Shown here piece after piece: positions 18,154-26,501 of a stretch of DNA of 50,347 nucleotides. The DNA comes from Lactobacillus sp. HBUAS51381 (GTDB lineage: Bacteria > Bacillota > Bacilli > Lactobacillales > Lactobacillaceae), in NCBI RefSeq assembly GCF_012641095.1, contig NZ_JAAVSC010000020.1:1-50347 (forward strand), read 5' to 3'. The notes beneath the pieces are model-generated. The model had not been told where the DNA came from and did not search any database. It saw only the letters and a program-made list of their open reading frames with translations. The first letter of the stretch is position 1. The number at the start of each line of letters is the position of its first letter. Made by a program: the position numbers and the translations under genes.

Positions 18154-18198
18154 AAAAATCCCAATATCAGTGCAATCAGCACTGGTATTGGGATTTTT
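18154..18198 (+). terminator. Terminator of the dnaX-yaaL operon
   Basis: AAAAATCCCAATA-CAGTG pairs with GCACTGGTATTGGGATTTTT over a short loop, a long near-perfect stem with a T tail. The left end of element copy R4 begins within about ten bases. Confidence 0.9.
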
Positions 18199-18205
18199 GA
18201 GTTGG

Positions 18206-18911
18206 CTTACTAAAGGTTGAAAGTTCACGAACATGCTCCAGTCCCCAGCTGGTAAGGCTTATCGCCATTAAATTAGTCATCAACAACCACCTGCGGCTGC
18301 CAGAGATTCCGGCGCTGTGGGGACCGCCTGCGGCCTGAGAAGCGGTCCTCCGGCTCGGTTTGAAGCCTGACGAAACCCGTCAGGCTCCAAACACTTCCCG
18401 CGCTGTAAGCTGTTGCACAGCTAACACCGCTGTCACGGCTACCTACATCTCTGGCTGCCTCCGGTTACGGTGGTTGAAAACTATTAAACGTGCGGGGACA
18501 TCGCTGGAGTAACAGCGTTTTCCCCATGTTAATTGGGTACATCTCATGTAGCCGTGAGTGAGTCAAATTTGGTCTCAGCCGTTGACAAGAGTGTGCCCAC
18601 AGGCGGTTAACTGGTGAGCATTAACGCTGATAGGCGGATAATCCTGCCTTTGGATTATTTGTCTATCAGTGTTAAGCGGAACCAGTTGCCTGTTGGCGCA
18701 CGTTTCGGCTATGTCGATGACAAGACGACAGCGGGCTGACGGCTCAAAGCGAGGGAAAAGACAGCTCTTTGGCTTTTCCCGATCCTTCCCACAGCGATCC
18801 AGACCAAATTTGGCGAACGGTAAGGCGGCCAGCACGCGACTATCATCTTATAATGGTTATTATCCTTGTCACACCAGGAATCTTAGCTATTTTCTATCTT
18901 TCAACCCTGAG
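18206..18911 (+). repeat. Dispersed element reference copy R4 (complete, about 700 bp)
   Basis: The left end carries CTAAAGGTTGAAAG (18210-18223) and the right end CTTTCAACCCTGAG (18898-18911), imperfect terminal inverted repeats. TGAGTTGG occurs at 18198-18205 and 18908-18915, a possible 8-bp target duplication. Internal hairpins: GGACCGC/GCGGTCC near 18321-18347, GTTTGAAGCCTGAC/GTCAGGCTCCAAAC near 18358-18392, AGCTGTTGCACAGCT near 18408-18422, a very long stem-loop at about 18606-18690, and GGGAAAAG/CTTTTCCC near 18754-18780. No convincing gene is inside. The bases from 18912 to the next stop codon at 18957 show nothing. Confidence 0.85.
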
Positions 18912-18956
18912 TTGGATTAGAGTTTCGACCAGGGCCCGCCCGAGACTAGACAATGG

Positions 18957-20816
18957 TTACTTGACTTTAGCCGTTGCTGGGACGCGTGATAGGTGGTCAC
19001 GGTGGACCTGATAGAAGCCGGTATCAATGGATTGGTGATAGAACTTCTTCATGCCCCGGGTGAAGGATTTGTCACGCTTGGGAATCGCCACGTATTCGTA
19101 CTGCTGCAGATTCTTACGGAAAGCGGCGCGATGTTTGCTAAAAGTTGCCTGTCCCGTCGCGTTATTCGTGAAGAAGTAGTAATTGGCCAGATATCCTGCG
19201 TAATAGGTCGTTACTTCGACCTGACTGGGATCCACAATCAGTACTTTCGTATCGTTTAGCTGCGTCCAAGGCTGAGCGATTTTAGTCAGTTTGACGGGAA
19301 CCGTGTTGCGGTTGTAATTATTGGTAAAGTTGGTCCCATTAATCTCGGAATACATCATGATTACCGCGAAAAACATGACGAGAAATGTTGCCAATTGATA
19401 CCCGTTTTTCGTCCACAGATTTTTAAAATTCCGAGGAGTTCGCTCGGCAAAATCTTGTTCGTAAAAGACCTCGTCGATGACGCGGACTAAAGTGATTGCA
19501 CCGATAAATAGGTTTAAAACGACTGTGGTAGACATGTAGCGTTCAAAGCCATCTAACGTGATGGCTTCATCGTAAGGCATCGATAAGACGTACATGCCGA
19601 GTAAGCTGAAGTAATAGAGCAGTGAGATGAGATCTAACCACCCCAGAAGCTTGAGTAAGATATTGGGACGATGACACACATATTTAACAATGGCCCAGCC
19701 CCCAATCAGCAGGAGGTTAAGGACAATAAAGCCCTGAGTAGACAAGGATCCCCAGCTGAAAATCTGTTTGAGAAACTGCTGACCGATCGCTATGAAACCG
19801 TGAAGGCCATCGTGTGATAACTGTTGCGAATAGGCTTGTGCATTAATTTCATGTTTGGAAACGGTGAAGGTCATCTTGACGTGAATTTCCCACCAAATGA
19901 AGGGCAGTGCCCCTAGTAAAAGGGCGCCTAGCCAAATGCCCAACGTTTTTAAGGTGTACTTGACCCAATGCCCGTGCGATGAACGCTGAAAGAGCATATA
20001 GAGATAATAGACGGCAATGATGACGACAAAGAAGGCCGCCGAATTCTTGACGAGTAGTAGCGTCCCACTAAATAACGCCACGTGCGCTAGCTGTATGCGG
20101 GGCTGGTGCCGGTAAACAAATATTCCGACTAACGCGGCTACCGTTAGAATAGCCAGGACGTAATCGACCAATAAATTGTTTAACCGGATGTTGATATTAA
20201 AGACATAAGAGATGGCAATCGTCAGGCACAACAGCAGTGAGTTTAGCCCACGTGTACGATCGCGTAAAGTTGCGAAAACGGCGTAACTGGCGGCCCAAAT
20301 CAAAGCAAATTGGGCGACCAACATGGCCCCCGAACTGAAGCCAACAAAGGTCACGAATTGCGTGATAAATAGGGCCGTTGCCGGAGGATATGACGTGAAT
20401 GAGATAATGGTATCACTCGCACCTGGCAAGTGTCCCGTGTAGGTCATGAATTTAACTATCGTGGCCCAATGGGAAAAGTTATCGTAGTGGATCAGGGGAC
20501 TACGGAAGAGGACCAGCGCCATCACGAGACCTAAGAAAATCATCCAAAAGTCGAAGAAATGTAAACCTTCGTAGTGAAAGGCAACCTTGCCCAAATAACC
20601 CAGGATAAGTCGCGTCATCAGCAAAACGACGCCTAAGCTCGTGACGACCCAGATACCGACTCTAAGCCACCCGACCATTGCGAAGACATACAGAAACATA
20701 ATTTGCACTAAGATACCGGTGATCCAAGTCAGATAGGGATTAATGTGAAGCCAGCGCATGGTACTGCTGTAGCCAATCAAAGATAGTGCAAAGAAAATGA
20801 GGCCAATGAATGCCAA
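18957..20816 (-). CDS. Polytopic membrane protein, GT-C glycosyltransferase-like (paralog A)
   Basis: 619 residues with about ten or more hydrophobic helices in the first 480 residues and a soluble C-terminal domain of about 130. The first long external loop carries HYDNFSHW, reminiscent of the acidic loop-1 motif of GT-C enzymes that use lipid-linked sugars. It is clearly paralogous to the next gene (shared ISPYL-WIT/INPYLTWIT, SFTSYPPATAL, IRLNNLLVDYVL, EITGTNFTN segments). TTG 20816 is used because GGAGGTG lies upstream. It is the last gene of the minus-strand operon. Family membership is inferred from layout; no specific enzyme is recognised. Confidence 0.65.
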   Translation of the reverse strand: MAFIGLIFFALSLIGYSSTMRWLHINPYLTWITGILVQIMFLYVFAMVGWLRVGIWVVTSLGVVLLMTRLILGYLGKVAFHYEGLHFFDFWMIFLGLVMALVLFRSPLIHYDNFSHWATIVKFMTYTGHLPGASDTIISFTSYPPATALFITQFVTFVGFSSGAMLVAQFALIWAASYAVFATLRDRTRGLNSLLLCLTIAISYVFNINIRLNNLLVDYVLAILTVAALVGIFVYRHQPRIQLAHVALFSGTLLLVKNSAAFFVVIIAVYYLYMLFQRSSHGHWVKYTLKTLGIWLGALLLGALPFIWWEIHVKMTFTVSKHEINAQAYSQQLSHDGLHGFIAIGQQFLKQIFSWGSLSTQGFIVLNLLLIGGWAIVKYVCHRPNILLKLLGWLDLISLLYYFSLLGMYVLSMPYDEAITLDGFERYMSTTVVLNLFIGAITLVRVIDEVFYEQDFAERTPRNFKNLWTKNGYQLATFLVMFFAVIMMYSEINGTNFTNNYNRNTVPVKLTKIAQPWTQLNDTKVLIVDPSQVEVTTYYAGYLANYYFFTNNATGQATFSKHRAAFRKNLQQYEYVAIPKRDKSFTRGMKKFYHQSIDTGFYQVHRDHLSRVPATAKVK

Positions 20817-20838
20817 GAGGGCACCTCCATTTGGTGAA

Positions 20839-22680
20839 TTAATGAATCCGTTTTAGACCGTGATCCGTGACTTTGAAGAAACCAGTCACCACGTGTTGGT
20901 GATAAACCTTCTCGGTGAGTACGGTGAAGGTCCGGTGGGTTTCGGGAATAGCCACGTAATCGAATTGTTCGACCGCGGCCTTGAAGGCCTTGGGCGTCAT
21001 CATAAAATTCTCTTGCCCAACGGCTTGGTCGGTGAAGAAGTAATAGCGACCGACGTAGCCAGCGTAGTAATCATTGACATCAACGACTTCGGGATCGACG
21101 ATGAGCACTTTTTGATGGTTAAGGTGGGTCCAAGGTTTGGCGATGCGACTCATTTGTAGCGGCAACGTATTGTGATTCATCTTATTCGTAAAGTTGGTCC
21201 CGGTAATTTCGGAATACATCATCGTGATGGCAAAAAAGCCGACGACTAGCGTTGAGACTTGGTAAATATTCTTGGAGGCCGCACTTTTAAAGGACTGGGT
21301 ATCGCGTTTTTGAAAGTTTTGCTCAAATTGTAAACGATCCAGTACCCGAACCAGGGCGATGGCGCCGATGAACAAGTTGAGAATGACCATACTCCCCATG
21401 TACCGTTCAAAACCATCTAAGACAATGGCTTCCGCGTAAGGCATTGAGAGAATGTACATGCCAAATAGACTGCCGTAGTAAGCGATAAAGATAACGTCCA
21501 GTAGAACGGCCATGCCCAAAAGATTATTGCGTTGGTGGGCGCGTAACCGCGCGTAAAGCCACACGCCAATGAGGACGACGTTGATGAGGATAATGCCCTT
21601 AGTCGACAGCGAATTTAGACTGAGAATCTGACCGATGAACTTGTGTGCAATTTTGAAGAGTTCCTGGTGGCTTTCACCGCTAAGTTGCTTGGTATACGCT
21701 TGGGCACTGATTTGATGCTTCGAGATGGTAAAGGTGTGTTTAACGTGCCACTCCCACCACAGGAAGGGCAAAATACCCACGCCAATGGTGATGACGAAGC
21801 GAATGGGAACGGTGAGTAACCGACGATACCAGTGATGGTCGTCGTTCGTGATTAAAGCGTAAAGAAAGTAGCCACCCATCATCACCACGAAGAAAGTGGC
21901 CGAATTCTTGACCAGCATGAGTGCACCGATAAAAATAGCGGTATGGACACAAAGCACGGTTGGCTTCTTGCGATAAACAAAGATTCCCACTAGTCCAGCT
22001 ACCGCGATAATCGGCAGGACGTAATCGACCAGTAGATTGTTGAGCCGGATCGCCACGTTGAAGACGAACGAAATCGCCAACGTGAAGCACAGGGCAAAAC
22101 TCATCAACGCGCGTGACCGATCACGTAAACCAGCAAAAATGGCGTAACTGGCTGCCCAAATTAAGATGAATTGGGCGACCAACATGGTGCCGTCGCTAAA
22201 GCCGGTCCAGTGGACGAATTGGGTAATGTAGAGCGCCGTGGCGGGCGGATACGACGTGAATGAAATTAACTTATCCGCCGCGCCGGGCAGGTGACCGGTA
22301 AACGTCATGAATTTAACCATGACGGCCCAGTGGGAGAAGTTGTCGTAGTGGACGAGGGGACTTTTGAGGAGAGTCTGTCCCATCGCAAGTCCCAAACCAA
22401 TCATCCAGAAGTCAAAGAGGTGGATTCCTTCGAATCTCAGACGCCCCTTGTGCCAAAAGCTCAGGATAAACCAGAAGACGAGTAGGGCGATACCCAGGTA
22501 GGTCACGACTTGGATGCCGAGATTGAGCAGGCCAGTCATGGCAAAAACATAGAGCATTAAGATTTGAACCAGCATGGCCGTAATCCAGGCTAGGTAGGGG
22601 CTGATGCCCAACCGACGCAGTGTGCCATCATAGCCTAATAGGCCTAATAGGTAAATAAAAAGTCCGATCCAAGCGTTCAT
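20839..22680 (-). CDS. Polytopic membrane protein, GT-C glycosyltransferase-like (paralog B)
   Basis: 613 residues with the same architecture as the preceding paralog: an N-terminal multi-helix domain, loop-1 motif VHYDNFSHWA, conserved FTSYPPATALYITQFV, and a C-terminal soluble domain ending in TGFFKV. ATG 22680 has AGGAGG close upstream, and only 22 bases separate it from paralog A, so the two are a tandem duplication read as one unit. With the GT2-GtrA protein upstream, a role as transferase taking sugar from polyprenyl-phosphate-sugar outside the membrane is plausible. Confidence 0.65.
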   Translation of the reverse strand: MNAWIGLFIYLLGLLGYDGTLRRLGISPYLAWITAMLVQILMLYVFAMTGLLNLGIQVVTYLGIALLVFWFILSFWHKGRLRFEGIHLFDFWMIGLGLAMGQTLLKSPLVHYDNFSHWAVMVKFMTFTGHLPGAADKLISFTSYPPATALYITQFVHWTGFSDGTMLVAQFILIWAASYAIFAGLRDRSRALMSFALCFTLAISFVFNVAIRLNNLLVDYVLPIIAVAGLVGIFVYRKKPTVLCVHTAIFIGALMLVKNSATFFVVMMGGYFLYALITNDDHHWYRRLLTVPIRFVITIGVGILPFLWWEWHVKHTFTISKHQISAQAYTKQLSGESHQELFKIAHKFIGQILSLNSLSTKGIILINVVLIGVWLYARLRAHQRNNLLGMAVLLDVIFIAYYGSLFGMYILSMPYAEAIVLDGFERYMGSMVILNLFIGAIALVRVLDRLQFEQNFQKRDTQSFKSAASKNIYQVSTLVVGFFAITMMYSEITGTNFTNKMNHNTLPLQMSRIAKPWTHLNHQKVLIVDPEVVDVNDYYAGYVGRYYFFTDQAVGQENFMMTPKAFKAAVEQFDYVAIPETHRTFTVLTEKVYHQHVVTGFFKVTDHGLKRIH

Positions 22681-22694
22681 GATAAGGGTTCCTC

Positions 22695-24680
22695 CTAAAA
22701 CCGATTAAAGCGCCGACTTAGGTTTCGTTCGTAAGTGCGTGCGCGTACGATCAAGTTCATGTAAAGTTCGTCAAATGGCGTGACCCAAGTGTCCTGAACA
22801 CTTGGCAAGGTCTTGTTCGCACCATCGTAAATGAGTTGTAAATAATGATCACGATTTTCGTCGGGGGCCACCTGAACTTGGACACTGTAGATTGTCGTCT
22901 CATCCCGATGACTGATCCGGGCAATTTTGCCGGTGAGTTGAACGTCAAACTCACCGTGTTTAATCGTTAGTTGGACATCATCATCCTCGGCAATATCGTC
23001 CACGGGACCATCCGTAGTCGTGAACGCCACGCCACCCTCGGAGACATCTTCGGTCATCATCGGATGCCATTGGCCATCGTCACCCTGTACTCGGCCGGGA
23101 ACCCGGCGGATAAACCGTTCGTTCTTCCGATAAACGGGACGCCCTAGCGAGATAAAGAGGCACATGCTCAAATTAATAAAGTGCATGAGGAGCCAGAAAG
23201 TGATGACACTCCCGACCAGAATTTCAGACCCGTATTTGCCGTAGTTGAACTTAATGATGGCCACCACGGTAATCGTCCACAAAATCAGGTAGGGCAAGAT
23301 GTACAGCTTGTCTTTAAGCGAGTAGGTCACGTTCTTAGAGGTCACCTTGAATTTCTTAGCTTTAATCCCCAAGGTTTCGAGAATGACCGGGATGAACAGG
23401 TAGGGAGCAAAGAAGGTTTCTTGAACTTCCCCCCAACGTTCATTCCGGATCTTGGCCTTATCGCCCATGCCGGAGGTGTCTCCCATGACGTAGTGCAAGA
23501 GAAAATAACCGGGCGCCCAGACGATCATGAGAATCCAAAAATTGGCGTTGACGACTTGAATTTTAAACAGGGCGTAGAGAATTGGCGCAATCATATAGAT
23601 CATGCGACGGAAGAACGCCCACCAATAGAAGTAGGTATTGATCAGAATCACGCGGTTCATCAGTGACAGATGGGGATTGGTGAAGATGTGCAGGTTTCGA
23701 CAGCTCTGCATCACCCCACGGGCCCACCGTGTCCGTTGCTTGATGACCCCCTTCATATCAATTGGCGTAATGCCACTGGATTGCGGAATCTTGGTCGCTA
23801 AACTGATGTAACCGGCCATGTTGAGCATCGTCCCGAGTTCAAAGTCCTCGGTGATGGTGTCAGTCGGAAAGCCGCCGACTTCATCAACGGCCTTACGCAG
23901 GAAAACGGCGTTAGAACCGGTAAAGAGGGCCCGTTTATTGCCACCATTCAGCACGTTAATGTCGCGTGAAAAGAAGTCCTGCTCGTTGGGGATGATTTTC
24001 TCTGAAAAAAGATTGAATTGAAAAATATCCGCATTATAAAAACTCTGCGGGGTTTGGACAAATCCCAAGGGTTCCGTATGGTCGGGATCGTCAATGAGTT
24101 GCTGGAAATTTTCGGTAAACAGCGGCACCGTATTTCGTAGAAACCCAGAGAAGGGAATCATATCCGTATCAAAGATAACGAATAGGGGAGAATGCAGTTT
24201 AGCCAATGTGTGATTGATATTTCCAGACTTAGCCTGCTTGTTGCCTTCCATGCCGGAATAACCAACGTGGTAGTGTTCCGCTAAAGCCTTGACTTCTGGT
24301 CGATTGCCATCATCGGCAATGACCACGTGGACTTTACTTTTATCGGGGTAGTCAATATAGGTGGCTGCATTAACGGTCTTGCGCAGCAGATCAACTTCCT
24401 CGTTGTGGGTGACGATGATGAGGTCAACGTCTGGCAGCGGCTGGGTTGTACTGTAGTCCGGCATCTCTAAGTTCCACTTTTTCTTGGTCGACAGCATTCG
24501 GAAGAAGATCAGAATAAAGCCAGTCGTGTTCGATAGAATTTCACTAATAACCAGTAATAACGCAAAAATCAGGACGAAGATATTGGCATGCCAGGGAATC
24601 GTAAAGAATATCCGCCACAATAAGTAAATGACGGATAACACAATGGCTAGGAAATAGAGTGCGCGACGCCGGTTAGACAT
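22695..24680 (-). CDS. BcsA-like processive glycosyltransferase with C-terminal PilZ domain
   Basis: About 661 residues. Two N-terminal TM helices precede a GT2 catalytic domain with D123-D124, D171-T-D173, T277-E-D279 and Q315-R-T-R-W319, the complete motif set of processive beta-glycan synthases. More TM helices follow, then a PilZ domain (about 520-625) with R526-V-P-G-R530 (RxxxR) and D545-V-S-E-G-G550 (DxSxxG), both motifs needed for c-di-GMP binding. It should make or export a polysaccharide under c-di-GMP control. ATG 24680 has AAGAAGG upstream and overlaps the preceding gene by 8 bases. The product and the exact sugar are unknown. Confidence 0.85.
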   Translation of the reverse strand: MSNRRRALYFLAIVLSVIYLLWRIFFTIPWHANIFVLIFALLLVISEILSNTTGFILIFFRMLSTKKKWNLEMPDYSTTQPLPDVDLIIVTHNEEVDLLRKTVNAATYIDYPDKSKVHVVIADDGNRPEVKALAEHYHVGYSGMEGNKQAKSGNINHTLAKLHSPLFVIFDTDMIPFSGFLRNTVPLFTENFQQLIDDPDHTEPLGFVQTPQSFYNADIFQFNLFSEKIIPNEQDFFSRDINVLNGGNKRALFTGSNAVFLRKAVDEVGGFPTDTITEDFELGTMLNMAGYISLATKIPQSSGITPIDMKGVIKQRTRWARGVMQSCRNLHIFTNPHLSLMNRVILINTYFYWWAFFRRMIYMIAPILYALFKIQVVNANFWILMIVWAPGYFLLHYVMGDTSGMGDKAKIRNERWGEVQETFFAPYLFIPVILETLGIKAKKFKVTSKNVTYSLKDKLYILPYLILWTITVVAIIKFNYGKYGSEILVGSVITFWLLMHFINLSMCLFISLGRPVYRKNERFIRRVPGRVQGDDGQWHPMMTEDVSEGGVAFTTTDGPVDDIAEDDDVQLTIKHGEFDVQLTGKIARISHRDETTIYSVQVQVAPDENRDHYLQLIYDGANKTLPSVQDTWVTPFDELYMNLIVRARTYERNLSRRFNRF

Positions 24681-25755
24681 GTTGAGGACCTTCTTTAAAG
24701 ATAAAGTCACGTTGAATTTGGTAGCTGATCACGAAGAGGATAAAGTCGACAATCATTTTAGCTAGGGTGGGCATGACTTGCCCATCGGTGGCTGGAAGTA
24801 GGGTGGTCAGTAAGTCCGTAAAGAATCCGGAAGCCAACATTTGCGCGACAAATAAACACCCGTATTTAATGAGGGTTTGATGCCCGGCATGGTTGAACAC
24901 CACCCGATGATTAATAGAGTAGTTAACAATGGAGGACAAGACCCGTGAGACCACGGTCGCTACGAGAATACTGTTTAAAATATGATTCCCGATAAAGAAT
25001 AAGACCAGGTAGAAGAGGCTGATGTCGAGCAAAAAAGAAATGAGGCCACTCGCTGCGAACTTAAAAAAGCGGGAGTAAATCGCAATGGAATCACGAATGA
25101 CCCGAAAATGTGAGGAGGCATTTCCTTCCAAATAGATGGTTGGAATGGGTTGTTCAACAATCTTGACCGCATATTTTTTGGCTTGAAGGAGCATGTCGAA
25201 TTCAAATTCGAAGCGGTCACCGGGGAAATGAATGAGGGCTTCCGTATAAGTGGTAGGAATGACGCGCAGTCCGGTCTGCGTATCGGAAATATTTTGGTGC
25301 GTTAAGATCCGGACCAGTCCGCTGGTCAGTAGATTCCCAAATTGACTACGGAAGGGAATGTCGTTGGTAAAATGTCGAACGCCAATGACCAATTGCTGGG
25401 GGTCTTGTGCGAATTTGTCCAGACAACTTTGAAGGGCCGCTACGGTATGTTGCCCGTCCGAGTCCATCGTGGCGACGCCGTCCAGGTTGGGTAACTGGTC
25501 CTTAACGTAAGTAAAGGCGGTCTTGAGCGCGGCGCCTTTGCCGCGATTCGTGGCGTGGTGCAGAATGACCAAGTCCGGATAAAGATCGCCAAGTTGGCGG
25601 AAGATGGGTTGGTGAGCGGGATCACTGCCATCATCTACAATAATCATTTTTTCAATTAGGGGGGTCAGTTCCGGTTCTGTGGTGAGCTGCTTGATTAACT
25701 TGAGCAACTGGTTATCGGGATTGAGTGCGGGAATAATGACGCCGATGCTTAACAT
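24673..25755 (-). CDS. Fusion of GT2 (polyprenyl-phosphate sugar transferase) and GtrA flippase-like domain
   Basis: 360 residues. The N-terminal GT2 domain (1 to about 225) starts MLSIGVIIPALNPD and has IVDDGSD and the metal site MDSDGQHT, like GtrB/DPM1-type enzymes that charge undecaprenyl phosphate with a sugar. Residues about 230-355 form four hydrophobic helices with FKFAASGLISFLLDISLFY and INHRVVF, typical of GtrA/GtcA, thought to flip the charged lipid. ATG 25755 has GAGGAAA upstream; the open frame upstream holds the promoter. First gene of a four-gene operon. The fusion couples synthesis and flipping of a lipid-linked sugar. Confidence 0.85.
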   Translation of the reverse strand: MLSIGVIIPALNPDNQLLKLIKQLTTEPELTPLIEKMIIVDDGSDPAHQPIFRQLGDLYPDLVILHHATNRGKGAALKTAFTYVKDQLPNLDGVATMDSDGQHTVAALQSCLDKFAQDPQQLVIGVRHFTNDIPFRSQFGNLLTSGLVRILTHQNISDTQTGLRVIPTTYTEALIHFPGDRFEFEFDMLLQAKKYAVKIVEQPIPTIYLEGNASSHFRVIRDSIAIYSRFFKFAASGLISFLLDISLFYLVLFFIGNHILNSILVATVVSRVLSSIVNYSINHRVVFNHAGHQTLIKYGCLFVAQMLASGFFTDLLTTLLPATDGQVMPTLAKMIVDFILFVISYQIQRDFIFKEGPQHV

Positions 25756-25819
25756 AAATGTTTCCTCGTTTTCTTGTTTTGCAGGATACTGATGGTCTTT
25801 TTTATTTATCCCAGTGTTT

Positions 25820-25848
25820 ATTAAACGTACTATATTACTGTATGTAAA
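25820..25848 (-). promoter_or_regulatory. Promoter of the glycosyltransferase operon
   Basis: On the minus strand TTTACA (25848-25843), 17-base spacer, TTTAAT (25825-25820), in a markedly AT-rich stretch. The leader to the first ATG is about 60 bases. Confidence 0.6.
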
Positions 25849-26165
25849 TAATATAAATATGATATTATATTGTACCATTCATATATAGATGGGTAAACAC
25901 TTTAAAAAGTAGATTTAACCAATCTGTCGCATCGCAAATGGAACTGCTACGAGTCTTACAAAGGATTGGTCGACGTTGCTGAATTTACCCAAGGATTATG
26001 CCTAGTTTGAAGTGGAACCGTGAGTGTTTCAGATAAGTCTTTCACGTTAAGATTGGTGAGTGTGAGTGAAAGAGAATTAATCCGTGGTTAAACGGTCAGC
26101 CTTCAGGATTATAAATTTTTAAGACGTGTAAGAACGCTACGGGTTAGTGTCGCCATCGTTCTTGC

Positions 26166-26197
26166 ATAGATTATGCATGGTCTGCATAATCTATTTT
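26166..26197 (+). terminator. Hairpin with short T tail in the 25.8-26.5 kb gap
   Basis: ATAGATTATGC (26166-26176) and GCATAATCTAT (26184-26194) make a perfect 11-bp stem with a 7-base loop and TTTT after it. No gene in the gap clearly needs it, so it may be a leftover from a lost gene. Apart from this, the element remnant R5 and the promoters of the two flanking transcription units, I see nothing in 25756-26531. Confidence 0.5.
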
Positions 26198-26265
26198 AAG
26201 CTAATAAGGATGAATATGCACGGACCTTAGAATTTCCTAATTTACAAGATAATCAAAGCATTAGG

Positions 26266-26430
26266 TTAGTCACCTCTGGTTGTCTCCGGTTATAAAAGTT
26301 GAAGATTATGGAATGACCGGGAGTGTTACTTGACGGTCAGCGTCCATCCGTAATAACGACCTTACGTTCCGCGTAGCTATAGTTACGTCAAATTTGGCGA
26401 ATGTTAAGGCGATCATCACCAGTTGTCATC
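26266..26430 (+). repeat. Dispersed element remnant R5 (internally deleted)
   Basis: The left part (CTCTGGTTGTCTCCGGTTA..GTTGAA) follows 18448-18478 of the reference, and the right part (GTAGC..GTCAAATTTGGCGAA-G-TAAGGCG) jumps from the first CAAATTTGG of the reference to the second, so the whole central hairpin module is missing. Orientation is the same as R4, giving direct copies on both sides of the glycosyltransferase operon. It is diverged. Confidence 0.55.
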
Positions 26431-26472
26431 TCATTGAAACGGACAACCGGTGCCAAAATCGAGCGATGCAAA

Positions 26473-26501
26473 TAGACATCAATTCTGAATTCAAGTACAA
26501 T
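26473..26501 (+). promoter_or_regulatory. tmk promoter
   Basis: TAGACA (26473-26478), 17-base spacer, TACAAT (26496-26501), about 25 bases before the start codon. Confidence 0.7.

Noticed and set aside
18206-18911. Large structured RNA of the GOLLD or ROOL kind
   Set aside because: Size and hairpin richness are suggestive, but several truncated copies with transposon-like inverted ends within 50 kb do not match those single-copy RNAs. Kept as an open structured-RNA possibility in the findings only.
18575-19011. Open frames of about 80 codons inside element copy R4
   Set aside because: They cross the variable module and the element boundary, without conserved translation or ribosome sites.
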